DNA from: Asticcacaulis excentricus CB 48
GTDB taxonomy: Bacteria; Pseudomonadota; Alphaproteobacteria; Caulobacterales; Caulobacteraceae
NCBI RefSeq assembly: GCF_000175215.2
Contig: NC_014816.1
Location: 1,175,001-1,239,000, forward strand
Reading direction: 5' to 3'
DNA length: 64,000 bases
Shown here in pieces: positions 27,657 through 36,882 of the stretch (positions within the stretch are counted from its first letter, which is position 1; the number at the start of each line of letters is the position of its first letter). The notes beneath the pieces are model-generated. The model had not been told where the DNA came from. It did not search any database and saw only the letters and a list, made by a program, of their open reading frames with translations. Both the position numbers and the translations under genes were made by a program.

Positions 27657-28907
27657 TCAGGAGGACTTCTTCTTGGCCGGCGAGGCGGTCTTTTTGCTCG
27701 AAGTCTTCTTGGCGGACGTTTTCTTGACGGGTTCCGGTTTAATGTAGGGCTTGGCGTTGGCATACCTCAACTCTTCGGTGCCATCGGCCCGCAACTTGAC
27801 CTCGCGGTCCGGCGACAGGTTGAGCGCGTTCGAAGACAGTTCGCCGATGCAGTTCCCCGTATCCATCATGATGTGCTGCCCAACGCAGAACACATCGTCG
27901 AAGTGGAAGCGCGAGGCGGCCAGACACTGGTTGAGGTTTAGCTTTGATTCGCCAAGGCAGCGCGGCGACTGCTGCTCATTCAGCAGGGCCACGACCGCGG
28001 CTTCGTTGGGGCCGGTCCCTTCGCCCAGAATGGAGATGGCAGCGATCGCCAGCGCCCGGTTCACGCCATAGGTATAGGGCGTGTTGAACAGGGTTTCCTG
28101 ATCGAAAGACACCGGCGCCGTTCCGGTCGTGCTGAGCGGCTGAGCCGGGGTGCTGGTCGCTGCGGTCGCGTTGTAGGCGGCGGCTTCGGCCGTAGCCGTG
28201 CCCGTGCTGGCGTGCGTGGTCAGGCCATTGCCAGTCAGGGCGGCGGTCAACAGTCGGGCGCTTTCGTCAGTGGCCACGCCGCGACCTGTCGAAGACGACA
28301 GCTTTGTGGCAGCCAGACGGCCCGCTGGATCGCTGAGGACGCCCTTGGACCACGCCTGCTTCTGGATCGAATAGGCGGCTTGCTTCATCGCCGTACCCTT
28401 GGCGTAGAGCATTTCACCGTCTGAAGACAGGGCCAAAATTACGCGACGGGCGGCAATATTGGCACCCGGGATTCCCGCAGCATAGGCCGGGTTGCTGAAA
28501 AGCTTGTTTACCAGTTCGTGACGCGCGGCGTCGTCGGAGGCATAGGCGCGCAGTTGAGAGCGGAAGGCCGGTTCTTGCATAGCGACGATTGCTGCATAAG
28601 CAATAGCCCCACGCGCCAGTTGCTTCGGCTCATAAGAGGCGCCTTGGCTCAACTTTGCCTGCACCATAGACGCGTCGTTGAAATCCGCGCTCATCCCCCG
28701 TGCCTGTTCGACATAGGTGACATAGACCGAGGCGGCATCCGAGATAGCGGGGGCCAGCGACACCGGCGGGCCAGCTGGCGCGGGCGGCGGCGGGGGAGGT
28801 GCGGGCGGTGGCGCGTCGGTCTGACAGGCGGCCAGGCTGAGGGCCACAATCGACGCGGTGACGGCCAAGAAGAGCGGCCTGCGGCCGGTTCCGGTCGTGA
28901 ATTTCAT
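27657..28907 (-). CDS. Hypothetical lipoprotein with proline linker and basic tail
   Basis: No named function is recognised. The 416-residue protein has a lipoprotein signal with lipobox LAAC (LSLAACQTD) about residues 22-25. A run of Pro-Ala residues follows as a linker, then an alpha-helical domain rich in Ala, Ser and Thr. Four cysteines lie at the C-terminal side (PRCLGE, LNQCLA, VFCVGQ, GNCIGE), perhaps forming two disulfides. The last 30 residues are a Lys/Ser/Ala tail (KKTSAKKTSSKKT), which could bind an acidic polymer such as nucleic acid or the cell wall. The ATG at 28907 has a strong GGGGAG site; the frame opens further upstream without one. Confidence 0.75.
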   Translation of the reverse strand: MKFTTGTGRRPLFLAVTASIVALSLAACQTDAPPPAPPPPPPAPAGPPVSLAPAISDAASVYVTYVEQARGMSADFNDASMVQAKLSQGASYEPKQLARGAIAYAAIVAMQEPAFRSQLRAYASDDAARHELVNKLFSNPAYAAGIPGANIAARRVILALSSDGEMLYAKGTAMKQAAYSIQKQAWSKGVLSDPAGRLAATKLSSSTGRGVATDESARLLTAALTGNGLTTHASTGTATAEAAAYNATAATSTPAQPLSTTGTAPVSFDQETLFNTPYTYGVNRALAIAAISILGEGTGPNEAAVVALLNEQQSPRCLGESKLNLNQCLAASRFHFDDVFCVGQHIMMDTGNCIGELSSNALNLSPDREVKLRADGTEELRYANAKPYIKPEPVKKTSAKKTSSKKTASPAKKKSS

Positions 28908-29272
28908 ACTAAACTCCCCAATACGGATGCCCGGAAGGGCGGGCAATATACGAGACGTCGGTTGATCGAGCGCAAACCCCAAGGCGCAGACAAACAGTAG
29001 GTCGTGCGGCAAAGCTTCCGCATCTGTTTACTATGTCAGGCACTCTAAGCGGGCGGCATTTCCCACCCGACGGCGAGGGCATGATACCGGCAAAACGGCC
29101 GACCACAAGGCTGTCAGGAATAATTCAACTGTCAGCAGAAGTCCTCATAAAAGCGCCAAAAATATGGCTTTTTTGGTCGCCGCCGCCTCTGAGTCGCGTC
29201 AAAACGAAAATAACATTTCCGTGAGAGGGGCGCCCCCTCCTTACGGTTAACATTGGCCTAATGAGAAATAAA
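28908..29272. other. Intergenic region without a gene
   Basis: About 365 bases between the lipoprotein gene and the prs terminator. I see no plausible coding frame or RNA gene. The part next to the lipoprotein start holds its ribosome site and presumably its promoter. Near 29244-29258 the sequence TTAA-N7-CTAA loosely resembles a CtrA box, but I do not consider it strong enough to call. Confidence 0.5.
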
Positions 29273-29296
29273 AAAGGCATCCGGAAGGATGCCTTT
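29273..29296 (-). terminator. Rho-independent terminator of prs
   Basis: A perfect ten-base-pair hairpin AAAGGCATCC/GGATGCCTTT with a four-base loop lies 12 bases after the prs stop. On the minus strand it runs into TTTTTTATTTC. Confidence 0.88.
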
Positions 29297-29307
29297 CGGT
29301 CGGGAGC

Positions 29308-30243
29308 TTAGTCGAAGAGTTTGGAAACCGACTCTTCGTTGGCGATGCGGCGGATCGCTTCGCCGATCAGCGGAGCGACACCGACGATACGCACCTTGGG
29401 ATGATTGCGGACGTGCTCTGGCGCTTCGATCGAGTCGGTAATGACCAATTCCTTGAGCACCGAATTTTCAACGCGCTCCATCGCCTTGCCCGACAGGACG
29501 CCGTGGCTGATATAGGCCGAAACTGAGGTCGCCCCGCGGTCGATCAGCGCCTTGGCGGCGTTGACCAGCGTGCCGCCGGAATCGACGATATCGTCGAACA
29601 GAATACAATTGCGGCCGGTTACGTCCCCGATGATGTTCATCACTTCGGATTCGCCGGCGCGCGGACGGCGCTTGTCCACGATGGCCAGATCACCGCCCAG
29701 ACGATCCGCTAACGCGCGGGCGCGCACCACGCCGCCCACGTCCGGCGACACCACCATGATTTCATGGGCGTTCGTGTAGTTGGCCTTGATGTCCTTGGCC
29801 ATAAAGGGGATGGCCACCAGATTATCAGTCGGGATGTCGAAAAAGCCCTGAATCTGACCGGCGTGCAGGTCCATGGTCAGGACGCGGTGCGCCCCGGCGC
29901 GCACGATCAGGTTGGCCACCAGCTTGGCCGAAATGGGGGTACGACCGCCAGTCTTGCGGTCCTGACGGGCGTAGCCGAAATAGGGGATGACGGCGGTGAT
30001 GCGTTTGGCCGAAGCCCGCGTCAGGGCGTCGATGCAGATCAGCAGCTCCATCAGATTGTCATTGGCCGGATAGCTGGTGGACTGGATGACAAATACATCC
30101 TCACCGCGCACGTTTTCGTCGATGGTGACGAAGATTTCCTTGTCGGCGAAGCGTTCGATGCGCGCCTTGGTCAGGGGCATGTCGAGATAGTCGCCGATGG
30201 CCTGAGCCAGCAGTCGGTTGGAATTGGCCGATAGCAATTTCAT
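29308..30243 (-). CDS. prs: Ribose-phosphate pyrophosphokinase
   Basis: Makes PRPP from ribose 5-phosphate and ATP for nucleotide, histidine and tryptophan synthesis. The 311-residue protein has the expected motifs. They are [14 protein letters not shown] with [17 protein letters not shown], the ATP-contact [10 protein letters not shown], the metal motif with [15 protein letters not shown], and the PRPP loop [19 protein letters not shown]. The ATG at 30243 gives the normal N-terminus MKLLSANSN; eleven upstream codons are open but unlikely. No ribosome site is strong. Confidence 0.97.
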   Translation of the reverse strand: MKLLSANSNRLLAQAIGDYLDMPLTKARIERFADKEIFVTIDENVRGEDVFVIQSTSYPANDNLMELLICIDALTRASAKRITAVIPYFGYARQDRKTGGRTPISAKLVANLIVRAGAHRVLTMDLHAGQIQGFFDIPTDNLVAIPFMAKDIKANYTNAHEIMVVSPDVGGVVRARALADRLGGDLAIVDKRRPRAGESEVMNIIGDVTGRNCILFDDIVDSGGTLVNAAKALIDRGATSVSAYISHGVLSGKAMERVENSVLKELVITDSIEAPEHVRNHPKVRIVGVAPLIGEAIRRIANEESVSKLFD

Positions 30244-30364
30244 GGGGAACCTGTGGGGCGGCAGGGTGGGAAACACGAGCGTGTTTTACATGCGGCGGCT
30301 TTTAACAGGTGAGACCTGTTGGGCAAGCCCGATTCGTCGCAAATCCTTAAAATTATCGCTGGAT

Positions 30365-30724
30365 TTATGGCTCTCTTGGCGTGCCCGTGATGAACCATGC
30401 GCGCTTAATCGTTTCACCTTCAATTTCATAGATGCCGACCACATCAACAAGCCGCACACCTTCCGGGAAATTGCGGGTGACGGACTCGGTGTCGATAACA
30501 GTTGAACCCATCACACTGCGGCTGATCAGACGGGCGTAAAGGTCTGGTTCCTGAAAGCGGATCAGATGGCGCTCACCGATAGCCCTATGTCCCTTGGCCA
30601 GAAGAGTCTGCGGATGGGCGTAGATTTCAGCATCCTCGGCCCAGAAGGACAGAAACCCGTCCACATCCCTGGCATTATAGGCGTCAAGTTGCCCTTTCAC
30701 GACGTCTTCTGCTGATCGTTTCAT
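30365..30724 (-). CDS. SnoaL/NTF2-like protein
   Basis: A 119-residue protein of the nuclear-transport-factor-2 fold, with QLDAYNARDVDGFLSFWAED near the N-terminus and a typical hydrophobic C-terminal strand (LVDVVGIYEIEGE). Members can be small isomerases, hydrolases or binding domains, and the catalytic residues vary. The start overlaps the pgeF stop by four bases (TGA inside ATGA), so it is translated with pgeF. The function is unpredicted. Confidence 0.83.
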   Translation of the reverse strand: MKRSAEDVVKGQLDAYNARDVDGFLSFWAEDAEIYAHPQTLLAKGHRAIGERHLIRFQEPDLYARLISRSVMGSTVIDTESVTRNFPEGVRLVDVVGIYEIEGETIKRAWFITGTPREP

Positions 30725-31497
30725 GGACGCAGCATGATGGCGCTGATCAGACGGCCATAATCCGGGTCCTGCCGCAGGAAGCTCCGGCGGTTAGAATGAA
30801 ACAGTGCTTCTTCGGCGCAGGTGTCGTGGCCTGTGGTCGCAACCTGTGTCACGCCCAGCCGCTTCAGCCTCATCAAGCAGAAGCCCGGCAGGTCGAAATA
30901 GCGTTTGCCGGCGGTCTTGCCTGGAACAAAGAAGGCGGTGCTGTCAGCATCCTGGGCACGAAAAGTTTCTTCGTAGTCAGCCGACACCTCATAGGAGGCC
31001 TGCGCGATGCACGGGCCGATTACGGCGCGCAGGTGCCGCGCTTCGGCCCCCTTGGCCAGAAGCGCCGTGTATTCGGCTTCGATCATGCCGCCCAGTGCGC
31101 CCTTCCAGCCCGCGTGGCAGGCGCCGACGACGCCATTGACAGGATCGGCCCACAGGATCGGGGCGCAATCGGCTGACAAAGCCCCTAAAATCAACCCGGC
31201 GGTGGTGGTGACCAGACCATCGGCCTCCGGGCGGTCTTCGCTGGGCCACGGGTCATCGACCATCACGGCGATTTTGGAGTGTACCTGATAACAGTTGAGC
31301 AGGCGCTCTTCGGGCTGCCCAAAACTGGCGGCGACGCGGCGGCGGTTTTCAAGAATATTCTCGGGCGTGTCTTTGGAGCCCTGACCGACATTGAGCGACT
31401 CGTAAGGAAAGAGCGAGACGCCGCCGAGCCGCGTGAAAAAGCCGTGCTGGATGTTCGGCAAGTCGAGGAGCGGGTGCTGGATACGGGGCAGGGTCAT
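30721..31497 (-). CDS. pgeF: Polyphenol oxidase-like purine nucleoside phosphorylase (YfiH)
   Basis: A 258-residue DUF152-family protein. Copper or zinc ligands fall in DCAPILWADPVNGV and VGACHAGWKGALGG, and the Cys-His pair with GxG is the family signature. The family is linked to cell-wall amino-acid checking (PgeF in E. coli) and to purine nucleoside cleavage. The ATG at 31497 gives MTLPRIQHPLLD; the frame opens 11 codons upstream. The lgt, midA, pgeF order on one strand is common in alphaproteobacteria. A 102-base gap separates midA from this gene. Confidence 0.93.
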   Translation of the reverse strand: MTLPRIQHPLLDLPNIQHGFFTRLGGVSLFPYESLNVGQGSKDTPENILENRRRVAASFGQPEERLLNCYQVHSKIAVMVDDPWPSEDRPEADGLVTTTAGLILGALSADCAPILWADPVNGVVGACHAGWKGALGGMIEAEYTALLAKGAEARHLRAVIGPCIAQASYEVSADYEETFRAQDADSTAFFVPGKTAGKRYFDLPGFCLMRLKRLGVTQVATTGHDTCAEEALFHSNRRSFLRQDPDYGRLISAIMLRP

Positions 31498-31599
31498 TGT
31501 AGCGCCTGTGAAATTAAGAGCCCCCACCACCGCATGTCAGCTTCGCGTCGTGCGGTCCTCCTCCCCAGTAAACTGGGAAGGTATGAAGGCTAAGCTCTA

Positions 31600-32673
31600 C
31601 TAGGCCCCGATCTCGATCGGCGCAAGGCCCGCGAGCGGCAGGTCACGGGGGTAACTGAGGGCCAGCACCTTGAACAGTTCGCCCATCTCCTCGCCCGCGA
31701 TCAGGCGATGGACCTGCCGCGCCAGCCGGTCGGTTTCCTCTGGGTTTTCCGCGCGCAGTTCGTCGAAGCGCTCAATAATCCCCAGACGTTGCAGGAAAAC
31801 ACCCTGCGGTGTGATCTGGCTGACCCCCAGCCCCATGTTCAGTGCCGTAATCGCCAGCGACGGAAAATCCGCCCACTGGGTCAGGTCGTGCGCGCCGGGT
31901 TCGGCCAGAGGGTCTGTCTTTTCGTGGCGATACAGCGCCTGTAGCGTATCGCCAGGCTCGGGGCGGTCGCGGCCATAGTCGATAAACAGCGCCGCACCTG
32001 TTGCCTCATGGATCAGCGCGCCGACGGCCTCGATCAGGCGGTTTTGCGCCAGAGAGACTTCGCAAACCTGACCGGTTTCGGCGGCAAAGGGAGCTTTGAA
32101 ATCCTGTGGTGCGGGGACAAGACCTATGACGAGTTCGCCCTCATGCATGCCGACACAGCGCTCAAACCAGCCGTCGGGCGTCAGTTGAAACTGCCGGGCA
32201 GGCAGGCAATCGAGCACTTCATTGGCGATGATGAGCAAAGGCGCATCGGTCGGTACGTGGTCGAGGCTATCGTAATGGAGCACCTCACCCAGCCTGTCCG
32301 TCTGTAAGGCGCGCAGGGGCTGTGAAGGTTCGATCAGACCAATCTCCGCGGCCTTTACAAAGGCCGGCAGGGCGCGAAAAGTGCGCAGAAGATCGCCCAT
32401 CAACGTGCCGTCGCCGGGGCCGATTTCAAGGACACGAATCTTCGCGGGCGCACCCATATCCTGCCACGCCTGCATGGCCCACAGGGCGAGGCGTTCGCCG
32501 AACATCTGCGTCACCAGCGGGGCCGTAATAAAGTCGCCCGCTTCGCCCAGAGCCGGGCGTGTGGCATAATAGCCTTCCTGCGGGTCGAACAGGCAGGCCC
32601 ACATATAATCAGCAATGGTCAGCGGGCCTTCAAGCTTTATTTGCTCGATCAGACGGGTTTTAAGCGAGGCCAT
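31600..32673 (-). CDS. MidA/NDUFAF7-family class I SAM-dependent methyltransferase
   Basis: A 357-residue methyltransferase. The SAM motif is VLEIGPGDGTLMGDLLR, and IADYMWACLFDPQEGYYATR is the family N-terminus. ALFIDYGRDRPE and further motifs of the DUF185 type follow. The mitochondrial homologue methylates a complex I subunit, so a role in respiratory complex assembly is possible here but unproven. The ATG at 32673 lies inside the last codons of lgt (14-base overlap), indicating coupled translation; an earlier start would overlap lgt further. Confidence 0.93.
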   Translation of the reverse strand: MASLKTRLIEQIKLEGPLTIADYMWACLFDPQEGYYATRPALGEAGDFITAPLVTQMFGERLALWAMQAWQDMGAPAKIRVLEIGPGDGTLMGDLLRTFRALPAFVKAAEIGLIEPSQPLRALQTDRLGEVLHYDSLDHVPTDAPLLIIANEVLDCLPARQFQLTPDGWFERCVGMHEGELVIGLVPAPQDFKAPFAAETGQVCEVSLAQNRLIEAVGALIHEATGAALFIDYGRDRPEPGDTLQALYRHEKTDPLAEPGAHDLTQWADFPSLAITALNMGLGVSQITPQGVFLQRLGIIERFDELRAENPEETDRLARQVHRLIAGEEMGELFKVLALSYPRDLPLAGLAPIEIGA

Positions 32674-33556
32674 CAGGCGCTTTCGTTTCATTCGTCGTTG
32701 TAAACCCGGCGGGCAGGGTCTTGCCACGTAGGGCCAGCCAGATGGCTATGGCGCCGCCCATTATCATCAGTAGCGACAGGGTCTGCCCCATGGTGATCAC
32801 GTGCTTGAAGAAGGGCAGCATCTGAGCGTCGGGCTCGCGCACAAATTCGACCAGCACGCGGGCAAGTCCGTATCCCGCAATGAAAACGCCCATAATCAGG
32901 CCGGGCTGACGCAGTTTACGCCATACGTGGACGAGTAGGTAGCCGACGACAAACAGCACAATGCCTTCCAGCACCGCCTCGTATAACTGGCTGGGGTGGC
33001 GCGGTAGATAGCCTGCAACGCAATGGCCATATACATCGACGGGCGTATAGCGGTTACAGAAGACCATTCCCCATGGCGCATCAGTGGTGCGGCCCCACAG
33101 TTCGCCATTGATAAAATTGGCAATGCGGCCAAAGAACAGCCCTATCGGCGCGGCGCAGGCCAGAAGATCACCCAGTGTCCACGGATTGATACTGTGACGC
33201 CGGCTATAAAGCACGCCCGCGATACAGACGCCGATAAATCCGCCATGGAAGGACATGCCGCCTTCCCACACCTTAAAGAATTGCAGAGGATTTTTCAGAA
33301 TGGGTGCCAGATCGTAGAATAGGACGTAACCGACGCGTCCGCCCAGAATGATGCCAAGCGCCATCCAGATAATCAGGTCTTCGAGGTTTTCGCGCGAAAG
33401 GGGGGCAGGATAGGGTGCCCACAAAGACTCCTTGTGGATCACGCGCGTCAGATACCACCAACCCAATGCGATACCGGCGACATAGGCCAGCGCGTACCAG
33501 CGCAGGGCGAGAGGGCCTATGTGTAAAAGGACGGGATCAATGTCGGGCAGGGTCAT
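32660..33556 (-). CDS. lgt: Prolipoprotein diacylglyceryl transferase
   Basis: Attaches diacylglycerol to the lipobox cysteine of prelipoproteins at the inner membrane, the first step of lipoprotein maturation. The window itself holds several lipoproteins. The 298-residue protein has hydrophobic segments throughout. HGGFIGVCIAG and the signature GRIANFINGELWGR, then YTPVDVYG and HPSQLYEAVLEG, are all present. The ATG at 33556 gives the normal MTLPDIDPVLLHIGPLALRWY. It is upstream of midA and divergent from ubiK, as in relatives. Confidence 0.97.
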   Translation of the reverse strand: MTLPDIDPVLLHIGPLALRWYALAYVAGIALGWWYLTRVIHKESLWAPYPAPLSRENLEDLIIWMALGIILGGRVGYVLFYDLAPILKNPLQFFKVWEGGMSFHGGFIGVCIAGVLYSRRHSINPWTLGDLLACAAPIGLFFGRIANFINGELWGRTTDAPWGMVFCNRYTPVDVYGHCVAGYLPRHPSQLYEAVLEGIVLFVVGYLLVHVWRKLRQPGLIMGVFIAGYGLARVLVEFVREPDAQMLPFFKHVITMGQTLSLLMIMGGAIAIWLALRGKTLPAGFTTTNETKAPDGLA

Positions 33557-33716
33557 GCTCAGAAACCTGTGAACTGTATTCAATGACCTAAAGGAATCAT
33601 CGAAGGGGGGCAAGAATCGTGAAAAACTTTCTTTCAGTCGCCATTCGCACTATATGCGCACAGTGTGACAACTCATTTGAGGCTCTTTCCGGGCCTTTAT
33701 CCGCAAGGATTTTCCC

Positions 33717-33953
33717 ATGCAGTCGAAAAACCCCTTCCTCGACGAATTCGCCAAGCTCTCCACCAGCGCCATGTCTTTGGCTCAGGCCGCCGGTGACGAG
33801 GCCAAGGCCGCCTTCCGTGCCCAGGGCGACCGCTTCGTCGCCGATATGGACCTCATCCGCCGTGATGAATTTGAGGCGATGAAGGAGGTCATGCTGGCCG
33901 AAATCGCCGCACTGAAGCTGGAAATCCAGAGCCTCAAATCCAAGGCTGAGTAA
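33717..33953 (+). CDS. ubiK: UbiK/BMFP-type ubiquinone accessory factor
   Basis: A 78-residue helical protein (BMFP, DUF526). The motif FLDEFAKLSTSAMSLAQAAG leads into a long coiled-coil region ending RRDEFEAMKEVMLAEIAALK with the family's heptads. Members help the Ubi complex in ubiquinone synthesis and bind membranes. It is divergent from lgt and followed 40 bases later by the YbjN-domain gene, a conserved alphaproteobacterial neighbourhood. Confidence 0.9.
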   Translation: MQSKNPFLDEFAKLSTSAMSLAQAAGDEAKAAFRAQGDRFVADMDLIRRDEFEAMKEVMLAEIAALKLEIQSLKSKAE

Positions 33954-33993
33954 TCCCGCCTTCTGGACCTCTCTCAGGACACCTGTATCTATC

Positions 33994-34527
33994 ATGGATC
34001 TGCCTCAGGCTGACTATACCGACACGACTTCTGATCCGCTCGAACTGGTCGAAGCGATCCTCACCGACGAAGGCCTGACCTTTGAGCGGACGCCTGATGG
34101 CGAGGTGCTGTTCTCACTGGCTGGGTTATGGAAGTCGCACGACATGTGGTTCTCTTGCCGTCCGGAAGGGGAGTGCCTGCAACTGTGTTCGTCGCTCGAT
34201 CTGCGCTTCGATCCTGCGAAGGTTCCGTCCATCCATCCGTTGCTGTCACTGGTCAATCAGCGCGTCTGGTTCGGCCACTTCGAAATCTATGAAGACGAAG
34301 AGGCAATGCGCGAAGCGGGGCGTCTGCCCGCCGATATCGTGTTCCGCCACACCCTGTTGTCAAGCCCGATGGAGCGCCCCGGTCAGGTGCAGACTGCACA
34401 CATGATCAATGTCGCCGCCGAAGCCGTGGACCGCTTCTATCCGGCCTTTGACTTCCTCTTCAAGGGCGCGAACACAGCCGAAGCGGCGCTGGAAGCCTGC
34501 CTGTTCGAAACGATCGGAGAGGCATAA
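33994..34527 (+). CDS. YbjN domain protein
   Basis: A 177-residue soluble protein with the YbjN fold (type III chaperone-like). The motifs are GLTFERTPDGEVLFSL, LRFDPAKVPSIHPLLSLVN, RVWFGHFEIY and RHTLLSSPMERP. YbjN proteins influence stress and surface functions without a known reaction. The gene lies between ubiK and proC in the same orientation. The 115-base gap before proC may hold a separate promoter. Confidence 0.88.
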   Translation: MDLPQADYTDTTSDPLELVEAILTDEGLTFERTPDGEVLFSLAGLWKSHDMWFSCRPEGECLQLCSSLDLRFDPAKVPSIHPLLSLVNQRVWFGHFEIYEDEEAMREAGRLPADIVFRHTLLSSPMERPGQVQTAHMINVAAEAVDRFYPAFDFLFKGANTAEAALEACLFETIGEA

Positions 34528-34642
34528 ACACTTAGACAAAAGGTGCCCTTCAGGTACATTTTTGTGGTCTGTACGGTGAAAAATGCCTCGGGGCGGCCTG
34601 TCGGCGTTTTACGCATTTTTCAAGATTTATTGAGGTTCATCA

Positions 34643-35443
34643 ATGCTGGCGAAACCCATACTTCTAATCGGGGCCGGGGCGCTGGGGTCGGCCATGCTCA
34701 AGGGGATGCGTGCTGCAGGCCATGTCGCGCCGTCCGACCTGATAATTCTTGACCTCAGCCCCGGCGAAGAGGCGCAAGCCTATGCCGGATTGGGGGCGCG
34801 GCTCAACCCGGCCCCTGAAGTGTGGCGCGACGCCTTCACGGTCATCATCGCCGTCAAGCCGCAGAGCTGGCGCGGGGCGGCGCAGATTCTTGATGGCAAT
34901 CTCAATCCGGAGGCGACGCTGATTTCGGTGATGGCCGGAGTACGGACTGAAGACCTCAGCAGCGTGTTTGCTCCTCTGAGAGTCGCGCGCGTCATGCCGA
35001 CCACGGGTGTCGCGACTGGGAAGGGCGTGGCCAGCCTCTATGCGCTCGAGGGCATAGCCTTACAGGCGGCGTCCGACCTCTTCTCGCCGATGGCGGCGAC
35101 GGTGGTGCTGGGTAACGAAGACCTGATCGACGCCGCAACGGCTGTGTCGGGGTCGGGGCCGGCCTATGTCTACGCCTTTGTGGCGGCGCTGGAGCAGGCG
35201 GCCCTGGAAACTGGCCTGACCGCCGCTGATGCAAAAACGCTGGCCCGCGCCACCCTGATTTCGGCGGCCAATCTGCTCGATCAGACGGGCGAAGCCCCCG
35301 AAGACCTTATTCGTAAGGTCGCCTCGCCCGGCGGCACCACCGAAGCGGCGCTGAAGGTGCTGCGTCAGGAGAAGCAGGGGCTCACGGAGCTCGTCACGGC
35401 AGCGGTACTGGCCGCGCAGAAACGCTCCAAGGAACTCGGATAA
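34643..35443 (+). CDS. proC: Pyrroline-5-carboxylate reductase
   Basis: The last step of proline synthesis: reduces pyrroline-5-carboxylate with NAD(P)H. The 266-residue protein has the Rossmann GAGALGSAMLKGM near residue 8, and VIIAVKPQSWRGAAQIL, VARVMPTTGVATGKGVA and VSGSGPAYVYAFVAALE. RKVASPGGTTEAALKVL is the C-terminal proline-reductase signature. The length is usual. It ends a run of plus-strand genes and is followed by a large nested hairpin. Confidence 0.96.
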   Translation: MLAKPILLIGAGALGSAMLKGMRAAGHVAPSDLIILDLSPGEEAQAYAGLGARLNPAPEVWRDAFTVIIAVKPQSWRGAAQILDGNLNPEATLISVMAGVRTEDLSSVFAPLRVARVMPTTGVATGKGVASLYALEGIALQAASDLFSPMAATVVLGNEDLIDAATAVSGSGPAYVYAFVAALEQAALETGLTAADAKTLARATLISAANLLDQTGEAPEDLIRKVASPGGTTEAALKVLRQEKQGLTELVTAAVLAAQKRSKELG

Positions 35444-35445
35444 GC

Positions 35446-35522
35446 AAAGCCCCGCCGGGTTTGAACTGATCCCCAAAAGCTGGTGTCCAACTTTTGGGGG
35501 TCAACTCAGTTGGCGGGGCTTT
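35446..35522. terminator. Nested bidirectional terminator after proC
   Basis: The outer stem AAAGCCCCGCC / GGCGGGGCTTT (35446-35456 with 35512-35522) encloses an inner stem of about 11 base pairs (35468-35479 with 35491-35502) rich in CCCC and TTTTGGGG. The outer arms carry A and T on their outer ends. It separates proC from the phytase gene on the other strand and can serve both. Confidence 0.8.
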
Positions 35523-35529
35523 GTCTTTC

Positions 35530-36627
35530 TTATTTGAGGCTGAGTTTCGCTTCGATCTCTTTCCAGTCCACGATCTTGAAATTTTGCCGGGCACGGGTGG
35601 TCGAAAGCGCTTCGCCTTCGGTGTCCATGTCGTCCTGCATGACCACGATACCCTTGGTGTAGGGGCCGACCTGCCCGCCCAGGGCCGCGACCCCATCCGT
35701 CCCCGTCACGGCGTCGATGCCACTACCGGGGAAGACCGAGAAGCGGCCCTGATAGACGGGTGAACCTTCCACGCGCCAGACGGCAAAGGCCGAGTCGCCT
35801 TGTGACGAGGCGATCAGATAGGTTTTTTGGCCATCACGCAGCAGGGTCAGGCCTTCGACATCGGCTTTGAGCACGTCCGACGGCAAGCTGGCCAGCGCCT
35901 TGCGCTGCGGCCCCGTTGCAGGATCAAGGCTGTACATCCAGATGCCGGCGTTTTCTTCGGCGATATAAAGCGTCTGGTTGACGTCATCCACCACGCAGCC
36001 TTCGGACTGCGTGCCGACATTGAAGCGGCGCGTTTCGCTCAGGACCGGCTTGCCCGCAGCAACGCTGACCGTGGCTTGAGCCACATCGCCGTTCTTGCCC
36101 ACCATAATGGCGACCAGATCCCCCGCCGTCGTTTTACCGAGGCAGAAACCATAGGCCTCAGAGGTGGCCAGTGACGCAAAGCCCCAATCCGTTGTTTTCA
36201 ACGTCGCCGGATCGAGCTTGAAGAAACGTACGCCATTGCCGATGCGGTCAGAGGCGGCGACCACCACCGGCAGGCCCAGTGCGTCGTTGCGCAGATCCAC
36301 ATTGTTCATCGGACCGACGGTGAGGAAGTCGATCACCTTTCCATTCAGGTCGTAGCTGTAAAGCCCCGCCTTTTTGTCGGTGCCATAGATCACCACGCGG
36401 TTGGAATCCGACGGATCGACCCAGATTTCAGGATCGTCCGCCGAGTCCAGATTGACGGTGCCGACCGCCGTAGTTTCCGTCACCGCCAGTACCGGCGTGC
36501 CCGTGCCCTGCGTCATCTTGGCAGAGTCGGAGATCAGTTCTGGGTGCACACAGGCGGACAAAGGCACTGAAGCGACACATAAAAGAGTTGTTGTCATAAA
36601 AAGTTTAAACGTCTGTCTGGAAAGCAT
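35530..36627 (-). CDS. Beta-propeller phytase (BPP), predicted lipoprotein
   Basis: Hydrolyses phytate (inositol hexaphosphate) to release phosphate. The 365-residue protein has a lipobox LSAC near residues 23-26 (ASVPLSACVHPE). The signature follows: ADDPEIWVDPSDSNRVVIYGTDKKAG, a pattern typical of the BPP calcium-binding face. Later blades include GPMNNVDLRNDALG and EGCVVDDVNQTLYIAEENAG. It faces a TonB-dependent receptor gene across a 255-base spacer with a Pho-box-like repeat. BPP and TonB-receptor pairs are known from several alphaproteobacteria, so this is likely a phytate or inositol-phosphate acquisition unit. Length and motifs look intact. Confidence 0.88.
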   Translation of the reverse strand: MLSRQTFKLFMTTTLLCVASVPLSACVHPELISDSAKMTQGTGTPVLAVTETTAVGTVNLDSADDPEIWVDPSDSNRVVIYGTDKKAGLYSYDLNGKVIDFLTVGPMNNVDLRNDALGLPVVVAASDRIGNGVRFFKLDPATLKTTDWGFASLATSEAYGFCLGKTTAGDLVAIMVGKNGDVAQATVSVAAGKPVLSETRRFNVGTQSEGCVVDDVNQTLYIAEENAGIWMYSLDPATGPQRKALASLPSDVLKADVEGLTLLRDGQKTYLIASSQGDSAFAVWRVEGSPVYQGRFSVFPGSGIDAVTGTDGVAALGGQVGPYTKGIVVMQDDMDTEGEALSTTRARQNFKIVDWKEIEAKLSLK

Positions 36628-36769
36628 TTGCGTACACCTCTATGTGCTCATTTTCGCGCTCTTAGCACGGAGAATAAAAAAGCACACCCCATTTAAGTAA
36701 TGCGTGTTGTCGTTCATGCGATATGCTGAACTGTGCATCTAATGTCACAGTGTATCCCCTTTGCGATGC

Positions 36770-36790
36770 CGTCACAAAAGCTTCACAAAA
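36770..36790. promoter_or_regulatory. Pho-box-like direct repeat between phytase and receptor genes
   Basis: Two seven-base direct repeats with 11-base spacing, CGTCACA (36770-36776) and CTTCACA (36781-36787), are separated by AAAG and followed by AAAC. This layout matches the PhoB pattern of two CTGTCA[CT]-like units four bases apart, with mismatches. It lies about 95 bases before the receptor ATG and about 145 before the phytase ATG. PhoB control is therefore a hypothesis. Confidence 0.5.
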
Positions 36791-36882
36791 CTGTATTCGA
36801 ACCGTCGCCCAGCCTGAATAGACGGACCACAGGGGCTTTGAAGCAAAGATTTTTTGCCAGGCCAAATCACTGGGGATTTGAG

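Noticed and set aside
29244..29258. TTAA-N7-CTAA as a CtrA box
   Set aside because: One half departs from consensus and the site lies at the 3' end of prs, far from any start.
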